Below the pieces are notes generated by a model that was given only the letters and a program-made list of their open reading frames with translations, was not told the origin of the DNA and did not search any database. From NCBI RefSeq assembly GCF_009909235.1, contig NZ_JAAAPO010000001.1:744001-808000 (forward strand): a DNA stretch of 64,000 nucleotides, given 5' to 3'. A program made the position numbers and the translations under genes. The first letter of the stretch is position 1. Each line of letters begins with the position of its first letter. Positions 9,254 to 18,776 of the stretch are shown one piece after another. This stretch comes from Novosphingobium ovatum. Lineage in GTDB: Bacteria; Pseudomonadota; Alphaproteobacteria; Sphingomonadales; Sphingomonadaceae.

Positions 9254-11530
9254 TCAGTGGAACCCCAGATTGCGGATGGCGAAATGCAGTTCAAAGCTGC
9301 TGCCGCGCGCGGCATCGCCAATCGTCACGTAATCGCGCCGCCATGTGAAATCCAATTGGAAGCAGTCCGATTGGAACGACACCCCCAACCGCGTGCGCAG
9401 CGGCTGGAAGGAGGACATGCGCGTGTTGGTCACCAGATTGGTGTTCGACAGGTCAAACACGCCAGAGCCAAACACCGACCAGTACCGGGCAAAGGCGACG
9501 CGCAGCGTGGCGCGGGCCTCGTTGCTGTCGGACAGATCCTCCAGCGAGCTGTCGATGTTGCGGTTCAGGCGGGCATAGCCCAGCTCGAAATAGGTGCGGT
9601 CAGAGCCGACCGCGGCGTCCACCTCGTTGCGGCGAAAGACATAGCTGTCCTTGTCGATGCGATAGCGGTGGGTCAGCTTGATCAGGTCGCGATAGCGGAT
9701 CTCGGTGCGGCCAACGATGTCCGACGTGCGCGCCGACAGGCCGGTGCCGTTGGGAAACAGCGTTGCGTCAGCGCTCAGGCGATAGGATTGCCCGATCACT
9801 GCATTCACCCGCCAACGGGGCCGCTCCAACTGCCATTCCAGACCATAGGTGAATCGCGTGCCGTCCTCGATCCGGTCGTATCCGGGGAAACGGTTCAGCG
9901 CGAACAGGTTGCTGTCTTCCAGCTCGATCGCGCGGGCGTCCTCGTTGGGGATGGCCAGATTGCGCGTGGCGGGCGCGGCGACGATCTGGAAATGGGGGGT
10001 CAGGACCTGCGTCCCGCCCAGCGCCGATCCCACCAGCGGCCATTTGACGTCCACCGCGCCCAATGCCACCGCGCGCGTCTGCCATCCCGGCAGCCCGCGA
10101 TAGGTGGTCGTGGTGGTCAACGCATTGTCGCTGGAATGATAGGCATCGCCGCGCACCAGTCCGGTCAGCGTTACCACCTGACCCCATGGCGTGATGCGGC
10201 GCATGTCCCAGCGCGCGCTGGCAAAGGCGCGCTGCACGTCCTCGCCCGCGGTGCGGGTGATGGCCAGCGAATTGGCCTGAAACTCCACCGTGCCGCCCGC
10301 GATCAGCCGCGATGGCCGCAGCCGCCAATCCACCACTGGCAGCGCCACCGGCACCAAGCCCTGCACCTCGTTCGTGCGCAGCGTCTGGAACGCCCAGCCG
10401 GTGATCGAGAGATAGGACCGCTCGCCCACCCGTTCGGCGCTGATGGTCGAGCGCAGCAGGTCATCGCCGCTGATGTAATAGCGCGACAGGAAGGTGCGGT
10501 CGGACGCCAATCGGCCAGAGAAGTTGAGCGACCATTCGGGGGTGAACTGGAACCGGCCATTGGCGTCCAGATAGCCGCGCAACTGCTTGCTGGCCGAGGC
10601 GGTGTCGCCCGAGACCGGGATCACCGTCGATTGCGTGACATAGCCAGTCACCTGATAGGCGCCGATATCGGTCAGGGCGCGGTAATGCGCCTTGATCATC
10701 GGCTGCGCCTTGGTGAAGACATAGCCGGTCAGGGCCAGGTCACGGTCATCGGCCAGACGCTTGTAATAGGTGGACGACAGTTCGAACCCGTTGGTGGCCG
10801 AATGGCGCAGATCGGGCATCAGCAAGCCCGAAATCGCCCGTCCGTCGGTCGCCAGCCGCAGCGTGGGCAGAGGCAGGATGCGCAGGCCGAACACCGCCAG
10901 GCTGGCGTTGTGAAACCGCACCAGCTTTTGCTCGGGCAGATAGACCACGCGCGCGGCGGTGACCTGCCAGGTTGCCTTTTTGGGGCAGCCTTCGGCGTCC
11001 ACCACATCGCAGCCGGTATAGGCCACGCGGCGCAGCACCAGCGTGCCATCGGCCTCACGCTGGCCGGTGGCGGCGGCCAGACGGCCTCCTTCGCGCATCA
11101 GCATCAGCATGTTTTCGGTCGTGGCCATGGCCAGATCGTCGGTCAGTTCCATCCGCTCGGTCAGCAGTTCGTTGCCGCTGCCATCGACCACGCGAATCCC
11201 GCCCGAGGCGATTACTTGCCCCGTCTTGCGGTTCCACACCACCTTGTCGGCGCGCACGGTGCGGTCGGTCTGGCGCAGGAATACGCGGCCTGTGGCGGTA
11301 ACCGTGTCATGGTCGGTGTCATAGTCGACCGTATCAGCCTCGAAATCGATCTTGCGCTGGATGTCATCGGCGGCGGGCGGCGGGGTGGGGGCCATGGCCG
11401 ATGGCGGCGGGGAAGGCGTCTGCGCGTTGGCCGCCCCTGGGGCCTGCGCGTAGGCCAGCCCTGGGGCCAACGCCGGGCACAGGCCCAGCGCCAACGCCAG
11501 CAGGGATGCCTGCGCGGTGGGGCGCGGCAT
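9254..11530 (-). CDS. lptD: LPS-assembly protein LptD
   Basis: The outer-membrane beta-barrel that inserts lipopolysaccharide into the outer leaflet. The 758-residue precursor has a signal peptide (MPRPTAQASLLALALGLCPA...AYAQA) and a Pro/Ala-rich linker. The N-terminal OstA/LptA-like jellyroll is visible (DFEADTVDYDTDHDTVTATGRVFL, VRADKVVWNRKTGQVIASGGI). A long barrel follows, with typical LptD blocks (GFELSSTYYKRLADDRDLALTGYVFTK) and a C-terminal aromatic residue (LHFAIRNLGFH). The ATG at 11530 is chosen for the signal peptide. It is the first gene of the lptD-surA-pdxA-rsmA operon, divergent from pepA. Confidence 0.95.
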   Translation of the reverse strand: MPRPTAQASLLALALGLCPALAPGLAYAQAPGAANAQTPSPPPSAMAPTPPPAADDIQRKIDFEADTVDYDTDHDTVTATGRVFLRQTDRTVRADKVVWNRKTGQVIASGGIRVVDGSGNELLTERMELTDDLAMATTENMLMLMREGGRLAAATGQREADGTLVLRRVAYTGCDVVDAEGCPKKATWQVTAARVVYLPEQKLVRFHNASLAVFGLRILPLPTLRLATDGRAISGLLMPDLRHSATNGFELSSTYYKRLADDRDLALTGYVFTKAQPMIKAHYRALTDIGAYQVTGYVTQSTVIPVSGDTASASKQLRGYLDANGRFQFTPEWSLNFSGRLASDRTFLSRYYISGDDLLRSTISAERVGERSYLSITGWAFQTLRTNEVQGLVPVALPVVDWRLRPSRLIAGGTVEFQANSLAITRTAGEDVQRAFASARWDMRRITPWGQVVTLTGLVRGDAYHSSDNALTTTTTYRGLPGWQTRAVALGAVDVKWPLVGSALGGTQVLTPHFQIVAAPATRNLAIPNEDARAIELEDSNLFALNRFPGYDRIEDGTRFTYGLEWQLERPRWRVNAVIGQSYRLSADATLFPNGTGLSARTSDIVGRTEIRYRDLIKLTHRYRIDKDSYVFRRNEVDAAVGSDRTYFELGYARLNRNIDSSLEDLSDSNEARATLRVAFARYWSVFGSGVFDLSNTNLVTNTRMSSFQPLRTRLGVSFQSDCFQLDFTWRRDYVTIGDAARGSSFELHFAIRNLGFH

Positions 11531-11702
11531 GGAAATGGATGCGAAAGACACAGGGCTCAAAGGCCACCAGACAGGCTGCATGGGTTGCCTATCGCAAAGT
11601 GGATGCCTAACTGCAATGCACAAGAGTCCCTTGCGTTGCAGAGCTTGGTCGATTGCCCACAGGCGATTGCCCGGACCGCCACGCGATCAATCGGAGCATG
11701 AC

Positions 11703-13199
11703 ATGCCTTATACCCCGTTGCAGATCGCCTTTCTGACCGCCGCTGATGCGGGGGCCGGGGTGCTGGTGCGGCCCTTGACTGCCGAGGCTTTCGCGGCCGG
11801 GCAGGCCGATTTGCCCGCAACTTTGGCCGAGGCGGCCCGCGCGGCGCGCTTTGCGGCCAAGGCGGGGCAGTTGTGCGAAGGCTTCGTGGCGCAGGACGGC
11901 GGCGTGTTGCGGCTGGTGCTGCTGGGATTGGGCGCGGCGGACGAGGCCGATCCCCGCGCGGCGGCGGAAAAGGCGGGCGCGGCGTTGAGCGCGCAGTACC
12001 AGACCTCGGGCGTGGGCGCGCTGGCGGTGGATTTTGCCGACAGCGGGCTGGATGCAGCGCATACGGCGTCCTTTTTGCTGGCGGCGCGGCTGCGCGGCTG
12101 GCGCCATGATGTCTATCGCACCCGTCTGAGTGCCGACCAGACGCCTTCGCTGACCCGGATCGAGGTGCTGAACGCCGCCGACGGCACGCAGGCCGCCTGG
12201 GCCGAGGCTGCCGCGCTGGCCGAAGGTGTCGAGTTTACCCGCGAGCTGGTGACCGAGCCGGCCAATGTCATTTACCCCGAAAGCTTTGTCGAACGGTGCC
12301 GCATGCGTTTTGCCGGGACTGACGCGCAGATCAGCGTGCTGGAAGAGGCCGAGATGCGCGCGCTGGGCATGGGCGCGCTGCTGGGCGTGGCGCAGGGCTC
12401 GGTGCGCACGCCGCGCCTGCTGGTGATTCGCTGGAACGGTGGCGCGGCGGGCGATGCTCCGGTGGCGCTGGTGGGCAAGGGCGTGACGTTCGATACCGGC
12501 GGCATCTGTCTCAAGCCCGCTGGCGGCATGGAGGACATGAAGTGGGACATGGGCGGCGCCGGCGCGGTTGCCGGCACGATGCTGGCCATCGCCCGCCGCA
12601 AGGCCCGCGCGAATGTCGTGGCCGTCATGGGGCTGGTGGAAAACATGCCCGATGGCAATGCGCAGCGCCCCGGTGACGTGGTGACCAGCATGTCCGGTCA
12701 GACGATCGAGGTGATCAACACTGATGCCGAAGGCCGCCTGGTGCTGTGTGACGCGCTGACCTGGGTGCAGCGTGAGCACAAGCCGCGCCTGATCATCGAT
12801 CTGGCGACGCTGACCGGCGCGATCATCGGCAGTCTGGCCCATGAATATGCCGGTCTGTTCAGCAACAATGACGATCTGGCCGCGCAATTGACGGCGGCGG
12901 GGCAGGCCACAGGCGACCAGCTGTGGCGGATGCCGATGGGGCCGGTGTATGACAAGATGATCGACAGCCCGATTGCCGACATGAAGAATGTGGGCGGCAA
13001 GTTTGGCGGCTCGATCACGGCGGCGCAATTTCTGGCGCGCTATGTCGAGAAGGGCGCTGACGGCAAGGCGACGCCTTGGGCGCATCTGGACATCGCGGGC
13101 ACCGTCTGGGCGGACAAGCCCGGCGCGACCTGGGCCAAGGGCGCGACCGGCTATGGCGTGCGGCTGCTGGACGCTTTTGTCCGCGGGTATGAGGGCTAA
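11703..13199 (+). CDS. pepA: Leucyl aminopeptidase (M17 family)
   Basis: A 498-residue cytosolic di-metal aminopeptidase that removes N-terminal residues from peptides. The M17 signature NTDAEGRLVL is present, with GKGVTFDTGGICLKP (metal and catalytic lysine region) and DLATLTGA. The N-terminal half is the Ala-rich macro-like domain. The ATG at 11703 follows GGAGCATG and gives MPYTPLQIAFL. The gene is divergent from lptD and directly upstream of holC, the usual alphaproteobacterial pairing. Confidence 0.96.
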   Translation: MPYTPLQIAFLTAADAGAGVLVRPLTAEAFAAGQADLPATLAEAARAARFAAKAGQLCEGFVAQDGGVLRLVLLGLGAADEADPRAAAEKAGAALSAQYQTSGVGALAVDFADSGLDAAHTASFLLAARLRGWRHDVYRTRLSADQTPSLTRIEVLNAADGTQAAWAEAAALAEGVEFTRELVTEPANVIYPESFVERCRMRFAGTDAQISVLEEAEMRALGMGALLGVAQGSVRTPRLLVIRWNGGAAGDAPVALVGKGVTFDTGGICLKPAGGMEDMKWDMGGAGAVAGTMLAIARRKARANVVAVMGLVENMPDGNAQRPGDVVTSMSGQTIEVINTDAEGRLVLCDALTWVQREHKPRLIIDLATLTGAIIGSLAHEYAGLFSNNDDLAAQLTAAGQATGDQLWRMPMGPVYDKMIDSPIADMKNVGGKFGGSITAAQFLARYVEKGADGKATPWAHLDIAGTVWADKPGATWAKGATGYGVRLLDAFVRGYEG

Positions 13200-13220
13200 G
13201 GCCCGGCAGGGGCGCGGCGC

Positions 13221-13667
13221 GTGCAGGTCATGTTCTATCGCTTGAGCGAAAGCCCGGTGGCCGCCGCGCTGCCCCTGCTGGCGTCCAAAACGCTGGAGCG
13301 GGGCAGCCGGTTGCTGGTGGTCGAGGCCGATCCCACGCGCGCGCAGGCTTTGTCTGACGCGCTGTGGGGCTGGCGGGAGGAGGCCTTTCTGGCCAATGGC
13401 CTGTCGGGCGGTGACCATGACACGCGTCAGCCCATCCTGATCCGCCCTGACGTGGGCGAGGGGGAGCCGGCCAATGGCGCAAGCTTTGTCGCCTATGCCG
13501 ATGGGGTGTGGCGCGAACCGCCGCCGGGGACCGAGCGCGTCATGCTGTTGTTTGACGAGGCCACCATCGGCGGCGCGCGCGACACATGGCGCCTGCTGGC
13601 CGACCGCGACGGGGTGGAGCGCCAGTTCTGGAAGCAGCAGAACGGGCGCTGGGTACAGGGGCCATAA
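13221..13667 (+). CDS. holC: DNA polymerase III chi subunit
   Basis: The 148-residue chi subunit links the clamp loader to single-strand-binding protein in the replisome. The N-terminal VQVMFYRLSESPVAAALPLLA aligns with the family 'M.VdFY.L...p...aLp.La' pattern, which supports the GTG start at 13221 rather than the internal ATG at 13230. The C-terminal DGVERQFWKQQNGRWVQGP matches the 'r..yWkq...gW' end typical of HolC. It lies 21 bases after pepA on the same strand, so the two probably form an operon. Confidence 0.92.
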   Translation: MQVMFYRLSESPVAAALPLLASKTLERGSRLLVVEADPTRAQALSDALWGWREEAFLANGLSGGDHDTRQPILIRPDVGEGEPANGASFVAYADGVWREPPPGTERVMLLFDEATIGGARDTWRLLADRDGVERQFWKQQNGRWVQGP

Positions 13668-13784
13668 CGCGCCGTTTCGCGCCGGGACACCGTTCCCGAT
13701 ACGCCCAGCCTTGATCGCACCTGTCATTCCGGCTAGGGGCGCGGCCAAATCCCATCACCTTTTCGTTTCGCAAGGAATTGTACC

Positions 13785-14207
13785 ATGGCGGTTACCCGCA
13801 CTTTCTCGATCATCAAGCCCGATGCCACCCGCCGCAACCTGACGGGCGCTGTCACCAAGATGCTGGAAGAGGCCGGCCTGCGCGTCGTCGCCAGCAAGCG
13901 CATCCAGATGAGCAAGGAACAGGCCGAGGGCTTCTACGCCGTCCACGCCGAGCGTCCCTTCTTCAACGATCTGGTCTCGTTCATGATCAGCGGCCCCGTG
14001 GTCGTGCAGGTGCTGGAAGGCGAAGACGCCGTGAAGCGCAACCGCGACATCATGGGCGCCACCAACCCCGCCAACGCTGACGCTGGCACCATCCGCAAGG
14101 AACTGGCCGAATCGATCGAAGCCAACTCGGTGCACGGTTCGGACTCGGAAGAAAACGCCGCGATCGAAATCGCCTATTTCTTCAAGCCGGAAGAAATCGT
14201 CGGCTAA
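13785..14207 (+). CDS. ndk: Nucleoside diphosphate kinase
   Basis: A 140-residue enzyme that transfers the gamma phosphate from NTPs to NDPs through a phosphohistidine. The N-terminal [16 protein letters not shown] is typical, as is [18 protein letters not shown]. The active-site histidine is in [12 protein letters not shown] (about residue 117). AAGGAATTGTACC precedes the ATG. The gene stands alone and ends at a strong terminator hairpin. Confidence 0.98.
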   Translation: MAVTRTFSIIKPDATRRNLTGAVTKMLEEAGLRVVASKRIQMSKEQAEGFYAVHAERPFFNDLVSFMISGPVVVQVLEGEDAVKRNRDIMGATNPANADAGTIRKELAESIEANSVHGSDSEENAAIEIAYFFKPEEIVG

Positions 14208-14232
14208 TCGCCTGACGCCATTTTTGGCCACG

Positions 14233-14270
14233 AAAAGGCCGCCGGTGGGGTGACCCGCCGGCGGCTTTTT
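14233..14270 (+). terminator. Rho-independent terminator after ndk
   Basis: The stem GCCGCCGG (14238-14245) pairs with CCGGCGGC (14258-14265), continued inside by TGGG/CCCG, and is followed by TTTTT. A preceding A-run would let it also work for leftward transcripts from purN. Confidence 0.85.
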
Positions 14271-14289
14271 GGTTTGGGGTGCGGGGATG

Positions 14290-14487
14290 GGGGCCTCCGG
14301 CGGGCAAAGGGCGGGGGCCCTTTGCAATCCGGTTAATGGTGGGACACCAGACCGGCGATACAGCGCCATCCCGCGAAGCGGTTTATTGCCTGCGGCGCGG
14401 CGACTTTGCGCGAGGCTGATCAGACGTGCCACGTGGACAGTATCGGGATTGCAAAGGGGGTAACCCCCTTTGCCCGCCGGAGGCCCC
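14290..14487. repeat. Long inverted repeat element between ndk and purN
   Basis: The left arm (14290-14330) and right arm (14446-14487) are near-identical inverted copies of about 41 bases, starting GGGGCCTCCGGCGGGCAAAG when read inward from either end. Each arm also folds on itself: GCAAAGGG-CGGGG-CCCTTTGC on the left, GCAAAGGGGG-TAA-CCCCCTTTGC on the right. About 115 bases of non-coding sequence separate them and include a GCCACGTGGAC near-palindrome. The element sits between convergent genes. It looks like a mobile intergenic repeat (REP/BIME-like) or paired terminators; no transposase is nearby. Confidence 0.8.
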
Positions 14488-14503
14488 AATCCCGCCAAAC
14501 CCT

Positions 14504-15454
14504 TTAAAACTGATCCGCCGCATCCATCAGCCGCGTCAGCCGCTTGGGCGCAACGGCGCGCCAACTGCGGGTCAGCCAGTCGGCCACCTGATCCCAGTCC
14601 ACTTCCGCGCGGTTCAGGATCAGCCCGGCCCAGCCTGATGCGCCGTAATAGGCGGGGCGGAACCAGGCGTCAGGATCGGCATCGATCAGGGCGGCCATTT
14701 CGTCCTGACCGCTGGTTTTGACCAGCAGCGCGATATGCGGTTCGCCGTGGTGCTGATCGTTGAAATAGGCAAAGAATTTGCCGCCCACGCGCCAACCGGG
14801 GGCACCATGGCTGTCGCGCTCTTCGACTTCGGGCAGGGCGTTGGCCAGCGTGCCCACCCGTTCCAGCAGCCAGTCGGCGCGATAGGGTTGCGTCACCAGT
14901 CGTTCCAGACAGCGCGCGTACAACTGATGCTCGGCAAACAGCACGCGGCCCGCCAGTGTGTCGGCCGTATCCCCCGGCAGGATCGCCACCGGAGTCTGGC
15001 CCAGCACCGGCCCGTCATCCAGTTCGGCCGTGACCAGATGGACCGTCACGCCGCCATGGCTGTCGCCCGCTTCGATCGCGCGTTCGTGGGTGTGCAGGCC
15101 CTTGTACTTGGGCAGCAGGCTGGGGTGGATGTTCAGCATCCGTCCCTCCCACCCGGCGACGAATTCCGGCGTCAGGATGCGCATATAGCCGGCCAGCGCG
15201 ACATATTCCGCGCCCGATGCGCGGATCGCCGCGTCCATCGCCATGTCGTGATCGGCCCGCGCCATGCCCTTGTGCGGCAGGGCATAGGTGGCCACGCCCT
15301 CGGCGGCGGCCAGTTTCAGGCCGCCTGCGTCCGGGTTGTTGCTGGCTACCAGCACGATCTCGTACGGGCAGTCGGCGGCGCGGCTGGCATAGAGCAGCGC
15401 CGCCATATTGGTACCGCCGCCCGAAATCAGCACGGCGACCCTGACTTTACGCAT
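14504..15454 (-). CDS. purN: Phosphoribosylglycinamide formyltransferase fused to a MmcQ/YjbR domain
   Basis: The N-terminal half (about residues 1-188) is PurN, which adds a formyl group from 10-formyl-THF to GAR in purine synthesis: VAVLISGGGTNMAALL, then the catalytic block MLNIHPSLLPKYKGLHTHERAIEAG with Asn/His, and TAELDDGPVLGQ with the catalytic Asp. The C-terminal part (about 191-316) is a MmcQ/YjbR (DUF419) domain: WRVGGKFFAYF, EPHIALLVK, DAWFRPAYYGASGWAGL. The protein is 316 aa against about 200 for plain PurN. Translation is coupled to purM; an alternative ATG at 15472 overlaps the purM stop (ATGCGTGA). Confidence 0.9.
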   Translation of the reverse strand: MRKVRVAVLISGGGTNMAALLYASRAADCPYEIVLVASNNPDAGGLKLAAAEGVATYALPHKGMARADHDMAMDAAIRASGAEYVALAGYMRILTPEFVAGWEGRMLNIHPSLLPKYKGLHTHERAIEAGDSHGGVTVHLVTAELDDGPVLGQTPVAILPGDTADTLAGRVLFAEHQLYARCLERLVTQPYRADWLLERVGTLANALPEVEERDSHGAPGWRVGGKFFAYFNDQHHGEPHIALLVKTSGQDEMAALIDADPDAWFRPAYYGASGWAGLILNRAEVDWDQVADWLTRSWRAVAPKRLTRLMDAADQF

Positions 15455-15464
15455 AGCTGCGCGT

Positions 15465-16580
15465 TCACGCATTATGCGTGGCTTCCCATGCCGTGCGGGC
15501 GCTCCACACTTCGGCGCTGCCGGTGACGGTGCAGCCGCGCTTCCCCAAGCGGATCTCGCCAATGCGGAACACGGTTTCACCCGCAGCGGCCAGATCGGCG
15601 GCCAGCGCGTCGGCAGCGTCCGCCTCCACCGCCAGCACCATGCCGATGCCACAGTTGAACGTGCGCGCCATCTCGCCCGGCTCGATATTGCCCTGCGCCT
15701 GCAGGAAGGCCATCAGGCGCGACTGTTCCCATGCGTCGGCGCTGATATGGGCATGCAGCCCCTCTGGCAGGACGCGGGGGACGTTTTCCAGCAAGCCGCC
15801 GCCGGTGATATGCGCCAGCGCGTTGATGCGGCCGGAACGGATGAAGGGCAGCAGGCTCTTCACATAGATCCGGGTCGGTTCGATCAGATAGTCGATCAAC
15901 AGGCGTTCGTTGTCGAACAGGGCAGGGCGGTCCAGCTTCCAGCCCTTGTCCGCGGCCAGACGGCGCACCAGCGAATAGCCGTTCGAATGCACGCCGGACG
16001 AGGCGAGGCCCAGAAGGACGTTGCCCGCCGCCACCTTGTCACCGGTCAGTTGTTCGCCGCGTTCCACCGCGCCAACGCAGAAGCCCGCCAGATCATAGTC
16101 GCCTGGCCCATACATGCCCGGCATTTCGGCCGTTTCGCCGCCGATCAGCGCGCAATTGGCGATGCGGCAACCCTCGGCGATGCCGGCGATCACGCGCTCG
16201 GCGACGCCATTTTCCAGCTTTCCGGTGGCGAAATAGTCAAGGAAGAACAGCGGTTCGGCGCCCTGTACGATCAGGTCGTTGACGCACATCGCTACCAGAT
16301 CGATGCCGATCTTGTCATGGCGGTCATGGTCAATGGCCAGCTTGACCTTGGTGCCCACGCCGTCATTGCCCGCCACCAGCAGCGGGTCCTTGTAGCCTGC
16401 CGCGCGCGGATCGAAAAAGCCGCCAAAGCCGCCCAGATCGGCGTCCGCGCCGGGACGGCGCGTGCTTTTGGCCAGCGGGCCGATAGCCTTTACCAGCGCG
16501 TTGCCGGCGGCGATGGACACGCCCGCGCTCTCATAAGTGTACGAGGCGGGGGCAGCGGTGTTTTCGGTTTTCTCTGACAT
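15465..16580 (-). CDS. purM: Phosphoribosylformylglycinamidine cyclo-ligase
   Basis: A 371-residue AIR synthetase that closes the imidazole ring using ATP. It shows the family blocks [65 protein letters not shown] and [18 protein letters not shown] chose the ATG at 16580 ([11 protein letters not shown]), which gives the usual length; a long open upstream extension overlaps the divergent DUF2066 gene and is rejected. It is the first gene of purM-purN and is divergent from the DUF2066 gene 69 bases away. Confidence 0.97.
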   Translation of the reverse strand: MSEKTENTAAPASYTYESAGVSIAAGNALVKAIGPLAKSTRRPGADADLGGFGGFFDPRAAGYKDPLLVAGNDGVGTKVKLAIDHDRHDKIGIDLVAMCVNDLIVQGAEPLFFLDYFATGKLENGVAERVIAGIAEGCRIANCALIGGETAEMPGMYGPGDYDLAGFCVGAVERGEQLTGDKVAAGNVLLGLASSGVHSNGYSLVRRLAADKGWKLDRPALFDNERLLIDYLIEPTRIYVKSLLPFIRSGRINALAHITGGGLLENVPRVLPEGLHAHISADAWEQSRLMAFLQAQGNIEPGEMARTFNCGIGMVLAVEADAADALAADLAAAGETVFRIGEIRLGKRGCTVTGSAEVWSARTAWEATHNA

Positions 16581-16649
16581 GCTGCGCCGCGTAGCGCTTT
16601 CGCGCTTGGATTTCCATGCCGGTTTGGGCAAAAGGCGCGCAAATTTGCC

Positions 16650-18008
16650 ATGACCAGCACAACCCACCCCCTTCGCTCGCGCAATTTCCGCGCTTTTCTG
16701 CCCCAAAGTGGCCGTTCGCGCGCCCTGTGGGCGGGGGTGGCGGCCTGTGCGCTGGCTTTGGCAGCCTTTGGCGGGGCGCGACTCGCGGCCCAGATCGAGG
16801 GGGAGCGTGGCATCGCCCCGGTTGTCGCCAGTGGTGACATCGAAATCGGCGGCATTGAGGTGAACGCCACCGGCCGCACCGCGCAGGAGGCCCGCGCCAA
16901 CGGCTACCGCGAGGCCTATAAGCTGGCCTGGGACAAGGCGCATGGCCCCGCGCTGGACGCCGCCACGATCGAGGCGCTGGTGTCCGCCGTGGTGGTCGAG
17001 CAGGAGCAGATCGGCCCGCATCGGTACAAGGCGCGGCTGACCGTCGTGTTCGACCGCGGCAAGGCGGCGCAATTCATTTCGGGCGGTGGCAGCTTTGTCA
17101 GCCGGTCCGCTCCGATGCTGTTGATCCCCGTGCTGTACAGCGGCGGCGTGGGCCAAGTGTACGAGGTGCGCGGCGACTGGCAAAAGGTGTGGGCCGAATT
17201 CCGCACCGGGGCCAGCGCGATTGATTACGTCCGCCCGACGGGCTCGGGCAGCGATTCGCTGCTGCTGACGGCGGGGCAGCCGGGGCGGCGCAGCCGGGTG
17301 TGGCTGCGCGGCCTGCTGGATCAGTTTGGCGCGTCCGACGTACTGGTGGCGGCCGCGCGGCTGGAACGGCAATGGCCCGGCGGCCCGGTCAAGGGCACGT
17401 TTACCGGCCGGTTTGGCGCGGACAATGTGTTGCTGGGCAGCTTTACCCTGACCGCGCCGGACGAGGCGGGGGTGCCAGCCATGCTGGGGCAGGCGCTGGC
17501 CAAGATGGATCAGCTGTTCACGGACGCGCTTAACCGGGGCGCGCTGCGTGCCGATCCGACGCTTTCGCTGGCACAGCCTGATATGGACCCCGGCCTTGCC
17601 CGACTGATCGCGCTGGGCCGCGCGGCAGAGGCCGCCGATGTCGCCGCGATCAGCGCGCAGGCGCTGGACACGGCGGAGGACACATCGGTCAGCGGCGGTA
17701 CGCCCAGCCCGGTAGCTACCCCATCGCCAGAGCCCAAGGCCGCCGCCAAGGCCTCGCCCAGTGCAGCCGCGCCGCAGGCGGTGACAGTGCAATTCGCCTC
17801 GCCCGATGCGCGGGCGGTGGATCAGGCGCTGGCGGCGGTGCGCGCCGCACCCGGCGTCGACAGCGCGGGCACCACCAGCATCGCCATCGGCGGGACCAGC
17901 GTGATGCGCGCGACCGTCTCGGGCTCGTTGGAGGCGGTGGCCGCCGCGCTGCGCAGCCGGGGCTGGCAGGTCAGCGTCAGCGGCACCACTTTAAGGATCA
18001 AGCGCTGA
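16650..18008 (+). CDS. DUF2066 family protein with signal anchor
   Basis: A 452-residue envelope protein of unknown function. A basic N-terminus is followed by one hydrophobic segment ([23 protein letters not shown]), a signal peptide or anchor. The DUF2066 region follows: [50 protein letters not shown] and [11 protein letters not shown]. After a Ser/Pro/Ala linker comes a small C-terminal domain ([26 protein letters not shown]). In Proteobacteria DUF2066 genes commonly precede hda, as here; the role is not established. It is divergent from purM. Confidence 0.85.
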   Translation: MTSTTHPLRSRNFRAFLPQSGRSRALWAGVAACALALAAFGGARLAAQIEGERGIAPVVASGDIEIGGIEVNATGRTAQEARANGYREAYKLAWDKAHGPALDAATIEALVSAVVVEQEQIGPHRYKARLTVVFDRGKAAQFISGGGSFVSRSAPMLLIPVLYSGGVGQVYEVRGDWQKVWAEFRTGASAIDYVRPTGSGSDSLLLTAGQPGRRSRVWLRGLLDQFGASDVLVAAARLERQWPGGPVKGTFTGRFGADNVLLGSFTLTAPDEAGVPAMLGQALAKMDQLFTDALNRGALRADPTLSLAQPDMDPGLARLIALGRAAEAADVAAISAQALDTAEDTSVSGGTPSPVATPSPEPKAAAKASPSAAAPQAVTVQFASPDARAVDQALAAVRAAPGVDSAGTTSIAIGGTSVMRATVSGSLEAVAAALRSRGWQVSVSGTTLRIKR

Positions 18009-18105
18009 TCCTACCGCAATCGGGGCGCAGCGGATCGGGCCAGCGATGGCCCGGCTATGGCCCTGACCGAGTATCAGCAGCAAACGAACGCATGATGGAA
18101 TTATT

Positions 18106-18750
18106 ATGAGCAGAGCACACGCATCCGGCGGCCAGATCGCCTTGCCGTTGGGATCGGCAATGACCGGTCAACCGCGCCGGGTGGTGGTGGGCGATGCCAA
18201 TGCCGCCGCCGTCGAGGCTTTGTCCCATCCCGAAACCTGGCCCTATCGCACCGCCGTGCTGTGTGGCGAACCGCGCAGTGGCAAAAGCCTGCTGGCCAAA
18301 TGGTTCATGGACAGCGGGATGGGGGATGCCATCGATGACGCGGACAAGATGGACGAAACCGCGCTGTTCCACCGTTGGAACCGGGCGCAGGCCGATGGCG
18401 TGCCGCTGCTGCTGACCACCACGCTGGGGGCAGAGGGCGCGGTGTGGTCGATCGCCTTGCCCGATCTGCGTTCACGCATGGGTGGGTCGCTGTGGGTGGA
18501 AATCGACACGCCCGATGACGCCATGCTGGCGGATCTGATCGCCGCCCACGCCGAGGCGCGCGGGCTGATTTTGCCCGATGATGGCCTGCGATACCTTGCC
18601 AGCCGGTGCGAGCGTTCCCACATGGGGGCCGAAAGGCTGGTGGCCGAGATCGACCGTATCAGTCTGGAACGCAAATGCGCGCCCGGTGCTGCCGTCTGGC
18701 GCGAGGCGCTGGAAGTGATGATCGGGCCGGATCAGCCCAGCTTGCTTTGA
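18106..18750 (+). CDS. hdaA: DnaA regulatory inactivator Hda homologue (HdaA)
   Basis: A 214-residue AAA+ protein related to the DnaA ATPase domain. With the DNA-loaded sliding clamp it promotes hydrolysis of DnaA-ATP and so prevents re-initiation. The N-terminal QIALPL (residues 10-15) is a good clamp-binding motif (QxxLxL). The Walker A region is GEPRSGKSLLAKW. The C-terminal lid is AERSH-like (CERSHMGAERLVAEIDRISLERK). The Walker B region is weak (AIDDADKMDE). It lies 97 bases after the DUF2066 gene, the usual context. Confidence 0.88.
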   Translation: MSRAHASGGQIALPLGSAMTGQPRRVVVGDANAAAVEALSHPETWPYRTAVLCGEPRSGKSLLAKWFMDSGMGDAIDDADKMDETALFHRWNRAQADGVPLLLTTTLGAEGAVWSIALPDLRSRMGGSLWVEIDTPDDAMLADLIAAHAEARGLILPDDGLRYLASRCERSHMGAERLVAEIDRISLERKCAPGAAVWREALEVMIGPDQPSLL

Positions 18751-18776
18751 TCCGCGCGACGTGGGATTAGGGAACT

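Noticed and set aside
9209..11701. 830-codon open frame antisense to lptD
   Set aside because: Same antisense artefact; lptD on the other strand is supported by signal peptide, OstA domain and conserved operon order.
11607..13748. Very long open frame (713 codons) antisense to pepA and holC
   Set aside because: It is rich in Gln, Arg, His and Gly from reading GC-rich codons backwards and has no family motif; the plus strand carries clear PepA and HolC motifs.
14504..15454. PurN-YjbR fusion as an assembly or frameshift artefact
   Set aside because: The frame is continuous and both domains are complete, with a plausible linker and no duplicated bases; a frameshift would not be expected to preserve both.
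16650..17792. Upstream extension of purM across the DUF2066 gene
   Set aside because: The minus-strand frame stays open for about 400 extra codons but the extension has no homology; the ATG at 16580 gives the normal PurM length.
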